A stretch of DNA of 64,000 nucleotides from Aeromonas bivalvium (GTDB taxonomy: Bacteria > Pseudomonadota > Gammaproteobacteria > Enterobacterales > Aeromonadaceae). A program made the translations under genes and the position numbers. The stretch lies in contig NZ_CDBT01000027.1 of NCBI RefSeq assembly GCF_000819765.1, positions 1-64,000 of the forward strand, given 5' to 3'. Shown piece by piece: positions 45,868 to 53,800 of this stretch; position 1 is the stretch's first letter, and each line of letters begins with the position of its first letter. The notes under the pieces were generated by a model. That model made no database searches. It saw nothing but the letters and a program-made list of their open reading frames with translations, and was not told the origin of the DNA.

Positions 45868-46731
45868 ATGATTCACAGCATGACCGCCTACGCCCGCAAG
45901 GAATTCAAGGGCGACTGGGGCACAGCCGTTTGGGAAATTCGTTCGGTCAACCAGCGCTATCTGGAAACCTACATCCGCCTGCCGGAGCAACTGCGCAGCC
46001 TGGAGCCGGTTCTGCGTGAGCGTTTCCGCGCCAAGCTGCAGCGCGGCAAGGTGGAGTGCAACCTGAGGTTCGAGGCCGCGCAGGCCGCCGCCAGCCAGCT
46101 CCACATCAATGAAGAGCTGGCCAGGCTCATCATCGACAGTGCCAACTGGGTAATGAAAGAGGCGGGCCAGGGCCAGCTCAACCCGGTGGACGTGCTGCGC
46201 TGGCCGGGTGTCATGGCCGCCGCCGAGCAGGACATGGACGCGGTCGCCACCGAGCTGCTCGGCGGTTTCGATCTGACCATGGAAGATTTCCTCGCCTCCC
46301 GCGCCAGCGAAGGGGCCAACCTCAAGGCACTGATCCAGCAGCGTCTGGACGGCATCCAGGTGGAAGTGAAGAAGGTGCGCGAGCACCTGCCCTTGATCAT
46401 CGAGTGGCAGCGCCAGAAGCTCACCGACCGCCTGGCCGAGGCCAAGGTGGAGCTGGATCCGGCCCGCATCGAGCAGGAGATCGTGCTGCTGGCCCAGAAG
46501 ATCGACGTGGCCGAAGAGCTGGATCGCCTGGAGATGCACATCGGCGAGACCATCAAGATCATGAAGAAGGGGGGCGCCTGCGGCCGTCGCCTCGACTTCA
46601 TGATGCAGGAGTTCAACCGCGAGTCAAACACGCTGGGCTCCAAGTCCATCAACGCCGAGGTGACCCAGTCCGCCGTCGAGTTGAAGGTCCTCATCGAGCA
46701 GATGCGCGAGCAGATCCAGAACATTGAGTGA
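45868..46731 (+). CDS. yicC: YicC family endoribonuclease-type protein
   Basis: A 287-residue YicC/YloC family protein: IHSMTAYARKEF at the N-terminus, EIRSVNQRYLETYIRLPEQLR, the RLDFMMQEFNRESNTLGSK segment, and the terminal VELKVLIEQMREQIQNIE. E. coli YicC is an endoribonuclease implicated in degrading certain small RNAs. Divergent from rph, as in E. coli. A terminator lies 34 nt after the stop. Confidence 0.94.
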   Translation: MIHSMTAYARKEFKGDWGTAVWEIRSVNQRYLETYIRLPEQLRSLEPVLRERFRAKLQRGKVECNLRFEAAQAAASQLHINEELARLIIDSANWVMKEAGQGQLNPVDVLRWPGVMAAAEQDMDAVATELLGGFDLTMEDFLASRASEGANLKALIQQRLDGIQVEVKKVREHLPLIIEWQRQKLTDRLAEAKVELDPARIEQEIVLLAQKIDVAEELDRLEMHIGETIKIMKKGGACGRRLDFMMQEFNRESNTLGSKSINAEVTQSAVELKVLIEQMREQIQNIE

Positions 46732-46765
46732 TGCTTGCTTGAACATCACCTGATGCCAGAGAGAC

Positions 46766-46788
46766 GAGCCCTTGCTCCACAAGGGCTC
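46766..46788 (+). terminator. Terminator after yicC
   Basis: GAGCCCTTG/CAAGGGCTC, a 9-bp perfect stem around 5 nt, followed by TTTA. Confidence 0.75.
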
Positions 46789-46886
46789 TTTACGCTTCGG
46801 CTCGATGGCAAAGCCGCCCCCTCGCCATATAAGCCGGGCCGGACACCCTATCTCACCGCCCCAAAACAGACAGATTGACTGATTGA

Positions 46887-46972
46887 CGCAATTTGTTGCG
46901 CACCATCCAGCATGAACATCCAAGCTGCAACCGATGCCAGCGATTTCCTCTGACATGCGCAACTAATTGCGC
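46887..46972 (+). promoter_or_regulatory. Two dyad sites upstream of hcp, candidate enhancer-binding-protein sites
   Basis: CGCAA-N4-TTGCG is perfect at 46887-46900, and GCGCAA-N4-TTGCGC is perfect at 46957-46972. The centres are 71 bp apart and lie about 153 and 82 bp upstream of the sigma-54 -24 element. Position and shared dyad fit binding sites for a sigma-54 activator such as VasH; the identity of the activator is inferred. Confidence 0.6.
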
Positions 46973-47044
46973 GCCCAAGCCAAGCTCCATATCACCATGA
47001 AGAATAACTTATTATTAAACAATGGCTTATATTAAGCCTATTCA

Positions 47045-47060
47045 TTGGCACGCTTCTTGG
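47045..47060 (+). promoter_or_regulatory. Sigma-54 (RpoN) promoter of hcp
   Basis: TTGGCACG-N4-TTGG matches the -24/-12 consensus TTGGCACG-N4-TTGC at all but the last base, with the required 12-bp spacing between GG and the -12 G. Transcription would start near 47071, about 50 nt before hcp. An IHF-like AT-rich site (CAA-N4-TTA) lies just upstream at about 47017-47029. Confidence 0.75.
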
Positions 47061-47121
47061 TTCAGTGCTGGTCGGGTTGCGCATGTGCGCCGCCATCCAT
47101 CACTCAACCAGGAGCATTACC

Positions 47122-47640
47122 ATGCCAACTCCGTGTTATATCAGCATCGAAGGTAAAACCCAGGGCAACATCACTGCCGGTGCCTTCACCTCTGACTCCG
47201 TCGGCAACATCTTCGTGCAGGGCCATGAAGACGAGATGCTGGTACAAGAGTTCCAGCACGTGGTCACTGTGCCGACCGATCCGCAATCCGGTCAGCCTGC
47301 CGGCCAGCGTGTCCACAAGCCGTTCAAGTTCACCGTGGCCCTGAACAAGGCCGTACCGCTGATGTACAACTCCCTCGCCTCCGGCGAGATGCTGCCGAAA
47401 GTGACCCTGAAGTGGTACCGCACCTCGGTCGAAGGCAAGCAGGAGCACTTCTTCTCCACCGTGCTGACCGACGCCACCATCGTCGACATCGACTGCCAGA
47501 TGCCCCACTGCCAGGATCCGGCCAACGCCGACTTCACCCAGCTGATCCAGGTCTCCCTGGCCTATCGCAAGATCGACTGGGAGCACACAGTGGCCGGCAC
47601 CTCGGGTGCTGACGACTGGCGCGCACCGATCGAAGCCTGA
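47122..47640 (+). CDS. hcp: Type VI secretion tube protein Hcp
   Basis: A 172-residue Hcp that forms the hexameric ring stack of the T6SS inner tube and is exported to the medium. MPTPCYISIEGKTQGNITAG at the N-terminus, VQGHEDEMLVQEFQH and the C-terminal VSLAYRKIDWEH are classic. GGAG lies 7 nt before the ATG. It is driven by the sigma-54 promoter just upstream and followed by a hairpin, so hcp is probably made in excess of the downstream vgrG genes. No tss structural genes are in the window, so this is an auxiliary cluster. Confidence 0.97.
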   Translation: MPTPCYISIEGKTQGNITAGAFTSDSVGNIFVQGHEDEMLVQEFQHVVTVPTDPQSGQPAGQRVHKPFKFTVALNKAVPLMYNSLASGEMLPKVTLKWYRTSVEGKQEHFFSTVLTDATIVDIDCQMPHCQDPANADFTQLIQVSLAYRKIDWEHTVAGTSGADDWRAPIEA

Positions 47641-47648
47641 TGCCGCAC

Positions 47649-47673
47649 GAGGGAGCCTGATCGAGGCTCCCTC
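47649..47673 (+). terminator. Hairpin directly after hcp
   Basis: GAGGGAGCC/GGCTCCCTC, a 9-bp stem around 7 nt, without a U-run. It may stabilise hcp mRNA or partly terminate, lowering expression of the downstream vgrG genes. Confidence 0.6.
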
Positions 47674-47696
47674 TCGTCTCCATAGATCGAGGACAA

Positions 47697-47918
47697 ATGA
47701 TGCCAAGAGAATCCTTCTATCCGGATACGGGTGAACCCCATATCCATCTGCACAGGGGCGGGGCCACCTTCACCGACATAGGCCACAGCCACAGAACCCT
47801 GGTCAATGGCTCTCTGGTCTACCGAGGAGTCATCCGGGAAGTCATTGCCGAGCTGGAAACCAGAGGCGATGCCCGCAGTCGGCAAATCGCCAGTTATATC
47901 CAGAGCAATCTCGCCTGA
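47697..47918 (+). CDS. 73-residue protein between hcp and vgrG, unknown function
   Basis: A small cytoplasmic-type protein with GAGGA just upstream and a double ATG start. It is His- and Arg-rich in the N-terminal half (GEPHIHLHRGGATFTDIGHS, then HRTLVNG) and helical in the C-terminal half (REVIAELETRGDARSRQIA). No membrane segment or signal. I do not recognise a family. Its place between hcp and vgrG, on the same strand 56 nt after hcp, suggests a T6SS-linked role. Confidence 0.75.
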   Translation: MMPRESFYPDTGEPHIHLHRGGATFTDIGHSHRTLVNGSLVYRGVIREVIAELETRGDARSRQIASYIQSNLA

Positions 47919-48122
47919 TGCCAGGGCCGGCGCCACGGCCCTCTTCATCCGCAGACCCGCCTCTTTCTATTGCCCACTTGCCAGATGAGCGGGCAGCAGA
48001 AAGATAACGATGACCCCCTATCCCGCGCCGTCACAGGCGTGCGGTAGCCATGGCGCCGAAAAAGTTGCTCCCATGGCACATCTCTTACCCTCCCCAGACG
48101 GGGAGCTGACCCGCGAGGCCCC

Positions 48123-50153
48123 ATGGCAGACAACACAGGATTGCAGTTCACCGCCCGGGTGGGCACCCTGCCCGAGACCACCTTCGCCGTGGCCGGGTTC
48201 AGCCTGGATGAGCGCCTGAGCGGCCCCTTCACGCTGACCATTGACCTCGCCAGCCACCAGGCCGACATCCCCTTCGCCGAGGTGCTCGACCAGCCCTGCG
48301 AGCTGCTGGTCTGGTACCACGGCGAGCTGCAGCGCCGGGTCTGCGGCGTGGTCAGCGACATGGTGCAAGGGGACAGCGGCTTTCGCCGCACCCGCTACCA
48401 GGTCGTCGTCAGGCCCGCCCTCTGGCGTCTCTCCCTGCGTCGCAACGCCCGCATCTTCCAGGCGCAAAAACCTGAAGAAATCATCAGCATACTGCTGCAA
48501 GAGTCCGGTATCACCGACTATGCCTTCGCCCTGAAACACGACCACCCCCAGCGGGAATACTGCGTCCAGTACCGCGAGAGCGACCTCGAGTTCGTCGAGC
48601 GCCTCGCCGCCGAAGAGGGGCTCTTCTATTTTCACGAGTTCGAGGCGGGCAAGCACCGCATCGTCTTTGCCGACGATGCCGCCGCCCTGACCCCGGGCCC
48701 CGCGCTCTTCTTCAATCTCGGCAACCGCTCCCTGGAGCAGGGGCCTTATGTACGCCAGTTCCACTACCGCGAATCGGTGCGCACCAGCGAGGTGGAGCTG
48801 AAAGACTACAGCTTCAAGACCCCGGCCTATGGCCTCTCCCATCATGTCGTCGGCAGCGCCCTCGACCATCAACGGGATGGCTATCAGCATTTTGACTACC
48901 CGGGCCGCTTCAAAGCCGACCCAAGCGGCAAGGCCTTCAGCCAGTACCGGCTCGACGCCCTGCGCCAGGACGCCATGACGAGCCAGGGCCAGTCCAACTG
49001 CGCCGCCCTGTTGCCGGGGCAGCGTTTCTCCCTGAGCGAGCACCCCAACGACAGCCTCAACACCGACTGGCAGATTGTCCATGTCCGCCACATCGGCAAG
49101 CAGCCCCAGGCCCTGGAAGAGGAAGGGGGCGATGGCGCCACTACCCTTGGCAACGACTTCCATGTGGTCAAGGCCCAGCAGAGCTGGCGCCCCGCCATTC
49201 CCCACAAACCCATGGTGGACGGCCCCCAGGTCGCCTTCGTGGTGGGACCCGAGGGGGAGGAGATCTATTGCGACGAGCACGGCCGGGTCAAGCTGCAATT
49301 CCCCTGGGACCGCTATGGCTCGAGCAGCGACCAAAGCTCCTGCTGGGTACGGGTGAGCCAGGGCTGGGCCGGCGGTCAGTACGGCATCATGGCCATTCCC
49401 CGCATCGGTCACGAGGTGATCGTTTCCTTCCTGGAAGGGGACCCGGATCAGCCCATCGTCACCGGGCGCACCTATCACGCCACCAACCGGCCGCCCTACG
49501 AGCTGCCTACCCACAAGACCCGCACCGTGCTGCGCACCGAGACCCACCAGGGGGAGGGCTTCAACGAGCTGCGCTTCGAGGATCAGGCGGGCCAGGAGGA
49601 GATCTATATCCACGGTCAGAAAGACCTGAACCTGCTCATCGAAAACGACGCGGCCTGGCACATCAAGCACGACGAGCATCGGGATATCGACAATGAGCGG
49701 GTGACCCGCATCAAGGCCAACGACCATCTCAGCGTCGATGGCGAGAAGCGCGACCAGATCAAGGGGGACTATTCCCTCACCGTGGATAGCTCACTGCATC
49801 AGAAGCTGGGACAGAGCTGGCTCGGCCAGGCGGGCCAGCAGATCCACATCAAGGCAGGGGCCAAGGTGGTGCTGGAGGCGGGCTCGGAAATCACCGTCAA
49901 GGTCGGTGGCAGCTTCCTCAAGGTCGATGGCGGTGGTGTCACCCTGGTCGGCCCCACCATCAAGATGAACTCCGGCGGCGGCCCGGGTGCGGGTGCTGGC
50001 TGGGCAGGCAAGGTGCCAGTCACCCCCCAAGGCGTCACTTCACCCCCCCCGCCCAAGGCCCCCCTCAGCGCGGCACAAGTCGCCACTATGAAGAGTGCCG
50101 CCCCCTTCTGCGAAGAGTGCGAGAAGTGCAAGGAGGGCGCTTGTGATCTCTGA
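48123..50153 (+). CDS. vgrG: Type VI secretion spike protein VgrG
   Basis: A 676-residue VgrG, the trimeric needle tip. The N-terminal gp27-like part includes [19 protein letters not shown] and [24 protein letters not shown]. The gp5-like OB domain includes [16 protein letters not shown] and [20 protein letters not shown]2345-type beta-helix blade follows ([20 protein letters not shown] onward). It ends with a Pro/Gly linker and the unusual Cys-rich tail [15 protein letters not shown] instead of an effector domain. The DUF4123 start lies inside its last codons, so effector loading is genetically coupled. Confidence 0.95.
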   Translation: MADNTGLQFTARVGTLPETTFAVAGFSLDERLSGPFTLTIDLASHQADIPFAEVLDQPCELLVWYHGELQRRVCGVVSDMVQGDSGFRRTRYQVVVRPALWRLSLRRNARIFQAQKPEEIISILLQESGITDYAFALKHDHPQREYCVQYRESDLEFVERLAAEEGLFYFHEFEAGKHRIVFADDAAALTPGPALFFNLGNRSLEQGPYVRQFHYRESVRTSEVELKDYSFKTPAYGLSHHVVGSALDHQRDGYQHFDYPGRFKADPSGKAFSQYRLDALRQDAMTSQGQSNCAALLPGQRFSLSEHPNDSLNTDWQIVHVRHIGKQPQALEEEGGDGATTLGNDFHVVKAQQSWRPAIPHKPMVDGPQVAFVVGPEGEEIYCDEHGRVKLQFPWDRYGSSSDQSSCWVRVSQGWAGGQYGIMAIPRIGHEVIVSFLEGDPDQPIVTGRTYHATNRPPYELPTHKTRTVLRTETHQGEGFNELRFEDQAGQEEIYIHGQKDLNLLIENDAAWHIKHDEHRDIDNERVTRIKANDHLSVDGEKRDQIKGDYSLTVDSSLHQKLGQSWLGQAGQQIHIKAGAKVVLEAGSEITVKVGGSFLKVDGGGVTLVGPTIKMNSGGGPGAGAGWAGKVPVTPQGVTSPPPPKAPLSAAQVATMKSAAPFCEECEKCKEGACDL

Positions 50154-50871
50154 GTCTCTTCCCCTCGGCGACTGGTTGCAGACGCTCAACGGCGCGCCTC
50201 TGTATGCTGTGCTGGCCGGGGCTAGCGATGCCTCACCCTTGCTGCATTATTATCGGCTCGATGGCCGAGACATGCCCCAGGGGCTCTACCTCAGCACACC
50301 TTACGCAGATTGGCATGCAGTCATGCCCTATCTGGTGCCCCTGCGCAGCGACAGCCCCTTCTTGCCGTGGATGGCGGAGTGTGAGGCCCAGGATTGGGGG
50401 TTTGTGCTCAGCCAGCCAGACAATACCGAACTCCATGGTCACCTGCAGGGGTTGACCCAGGTCTTCCATCAAGGCAGCGCCGTCTTCTTTCGGTATTGGG
50501 ACAGCCCCTATCTGACACGGATCGTGGCCGCCCTGGCGGATGAGTTTCCCAAATTAATCCCCGGCATTGCGGCGCTCTGGGCCGGGGGACATGCCTTTCG
50601 CTGGGACACCAGCCCGCCGATGCCCCCTCGCCCCTATCCCTGGTGGACTGTACCTCCCGCCCTGGCCAACACCTTGGCCAGTCAGGAAAAGCACACCCTG
50701 ATCAACAACTTGATGCAGCAGCTTGCCGAGCAGAACGGCCAACTCTACTGGTCTTTTCCCCAAGCCAATTTACGCCATAAGGTCGCCCGCTTTCTTGAGC
50801 TGCGCCAACCCCATTCAGCCGATGTATTGCCAGCGCTCGAGGCAGCGCTGCTCAAAGAGGTTCAAGCATGA
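50143..50871 (+). CDS. DUF4123 domain protein (T6SS effector adaptor/chaperone)
   Basis: A 242-residue DUF4123 protein (Tap/TEC family) that loads a cognate effector on VgrG. Visible family segments: [43 protein letters not shown] and [13 protein letters not shown]. The start is GTG 50143 inside the end of vgrG, preceded by a near-perfect AAGGAGG, and chosen over the longer open frame for this reason. It overlaps the rhs start by 4 nt. Its client is therefore expected to be the adjacent Rhs effector. Confidence 0.9.
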   Translation: MISESLPLGDWLQTLNGAPLYAVLAGASDASPLLHYYRLDGRDMPQGLYLSTPYADWHAVMPYLVPLRSDSPFLPWMAECEAQDWGFVLSQPDNTELHGHLQGLTQVFHQGSAVFFRYWDSPYLTRIVAALADEFPKLIPGIAALWAGGHAFRWDTSPPMPPRPYPWWTVPPALANTLASQEKHTLINNLMQQLAEQNGQLYWSFPQANLRHKVARFLELRQPHSADVLPALEAALLKEVQA

Positions 50872-53800
50872 GCAACGCCGGACAACAGCTCTTCAGCCAA
50901 GTCATCAAGGATTACCAGCAATCACTAGCCGCCTATCGCAAGGATGCCGAGAGTTACTGGCTGGGTGAAACCTTCGGCATGAACATGGAGCAGACCATCA
51001 AGGTGGGCGATCAAAAGATCACCGCCAGCACCAGCAGCAGCGAGGTCGAGTCCGTCGTCACCCAGTGCCCGCTCAGCGGGACCTTGCGCCTGGTCCATAT
51101 GTTCGAATCGGTACGCTTCATCCCCATAGGCAACACCCCTTACAAGATAGAGCCGGTGAAGCGGGTCAAGGGCCGCTATGTCAATGACGGGCCGATCAAG
51201 AGCGGCACCCTGGATGCCAAGGGCATCGCCGAAGTGGTTCAGCTCGAGCCCGGTAAATCCTATCGGGTCAGCTTCTATCCCGACTTGCACAAGAGCGACC
51301 TGGAGACATTGTTTGCCTCCTACGCCCCCGTGCAGGCCGACCTGGTGGCCTGGTTAACCCAGGAGTGGAACGCGAGCCTGAGCCAGGACTGGGACAGGTA
51401 CACGGCATCCGGCGCAGGCTTGGGCAGCCATGCTGGCGCAGCAGTGAGCGGCATAGGCAAGGCCCTGGTGAGTGTCTGGGATGATCTCAAGACCATCTAC
51501 GACTTGCTGGCACACCCTCAGGAGAACCTCGAGAAACTGGCCGAATTCGGAATAGACGCAGCCGCCATGGCGGCAACCGGAGCATCCCAGATCGAGGCTG
51601 GCCTGCTGGTGTTGCAGGATGAGGCCCTTCTCTACCTCTATGCCAATGCCCTGATAAGTTGGCTCAGGCTGCTGCCTCCGGATCAGCAGACGGAGTTTGG
51701 TGCCCAGGTGGTCGCCACCGTGCTCTTCGATGTACTGGTCGGTGTGGTGCTGACCGGGGGAGCCGGACTCGCCGCCCGCTATGGCGTGAAGGCAATCGGT
51801 GCGGCCAAACAGAGCGAGCGCATCACCCGGCTGGTGGGCGCCCTGGTCGAACTCTCCAAGAAACATAATCTGGCGCAGCACGCCCAGGGGGTAAAGAAGG
51901 TGCTGCTGGCCGGGGAAAACAAGCTCAATCCAGGCAAGAAGGCCAATCTGGATCTGGTCGATGGCGGCACGACCACCAAGCTCGAGCAGGGTACGGCCGT
52001 GACCCGTGATCACCACGCCACCACCCGTATCGAGCAGGCTGACAACACCCCTGACAGTTCCAGCCCGGCCACCACGGGCTCTGGCCATGCAAGCCAGCGA
52101 GAAAACGAAACCTGCCTGAACAACTGCCCCGTCTCCATGGTCACGGGGGAAGAGCTGCTGGCCCTGGACGATGGCCAGTTGCCCGGCATGCTGCCGTTCA
52201 CCTTTACCCGTCTCTATCGCACCTCGGCCGTGGCCATGGACAGCGGCATGGGGGCAGGGTGGAGCCATAGCCTGAGCCATCGCCTGGCACGTCACGGTGA
52301 CACCCTGACCTGGTGGGACAGCGAGGCCAAGGCCATCACCCTGCCCCATCCGACCCGACAGATGCCCATGGCCACCAACCGGCTCGCCAAAGCCGCCGTT
52401 TATCTGGGAGATGACGCAGATGAAGTCATCGTGGCCCAGGCCGACTCTCCCTTCCTCCATTTTCGCTGGCAGGGCAACACAGGTCGGTTGACCGCTCTCT
52501 CCGATACCTATGGCAATCGCCTGGAAGTCCGCCATGACGACCAGGGCCGCCCGAGCCGAGTCGAGAACCAGGCTGGTCTGGCATTGCGTCTGCGCCATGA
52601 CAACCGGCGGATCACCGCCATCGAATTGCAGCGCTTCGACGGCATCCAGTGGCAGAGCCTGACGACCCTGCAGCGCTATCACTACAACTCGCAGGGCCAG
52701 CTCGGCGCCGCCGAGAATGGGGCCGGTGAGCGGGAATGCTACGAGTACCGGGCCGATGGCGTGATCCTGGCGCGGCGTCTGGCTGGCGGGGCCAGCTTCT
52801 TCTGGGAGTGGCAGGGAGAGGGACACCTTGCCCGTGCCATCCGCCACTGGAGCGACGTCGCCGGCTTCGATGTGCGCTACGACTGGGACGATGAAAAGGG
52901 CCAGGTCACGGTCAACAACGCCGATGGCAGTCAGGAAGTCTACCAGCATGATGACAATGCCCGGCTGATCCGCCAGCAAGATCCTGACGGAGCCGTCAGC
53001 GAGTTTGTCTACAACGACAAGGGCCAGAAGGTGCTGGCGCGCGATGGGCTGGGGGCCGAGACCCGCTACCAGTATGACGATCGGGGTCAGCTCAGCCTGG
53101 AAATCGCCCCCGATGGCAGCCAGACCGTCTACCACTACTGGGATGGCAAGCTGCGCAAGCTGGAGCAAGGCGATCGGGAGTGGCGCTTCGAGCACAACGA
53201 GCAGGGAGACCCTGTCCGCCGCCTGGATCCCCTGGGCCAGCAGACCCGTTACGGTTACACGGCCCAGGGCAAGCTGGCCTGGGTGGAGCAAGCCGATGGC
53301 AGCCGCATCCAGCTTGGCTGGAACCGGCTAGGCCAGCTGATCGAGGAGAAGGCGGCCGATGGCACTCTGACCCGCTGGCGCTATGACGAGCGTGGCCGCC
53401 AGATCCTGCGGCAGGACGCCAGAGGAGCCATCACCCGCTATGAGTGGGACGACGCAGATCGTCTGCGCCAGATCACCCTGCCCGGCGGCGGCACCCGTCG
53501 TTTTCAATACAACCCCTATGGCAAGGTCACCCATGAATGGGACGAGCAGGGCCGCGAGACCCGCTACGAATACCATGATCGGCTGCATCTGATCAGTCGG
53601 CGCATCAACCCAGATGGCAGCGAGCTCAAGTATCGCTACGACAATGCCAAGCGGTTTCTGAGCCAGATCGAGAACGAACATGGCGAGCAGCATCGCATTC
53701 ACTATCATCCCAACGGCCTGGTGGCCGAAGAGACAGGATTCGATGGCCGCACCAGCCGCTATGCCTATGACCTGAACGGTCGCCTGACTGAAAAGACCGA

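Noticed and set aside
46956-47082. Third TTGCGC element at 47077-47082 as another activator site
   Set aside because: Only a half-site and located downstream of the predicted transcription start.
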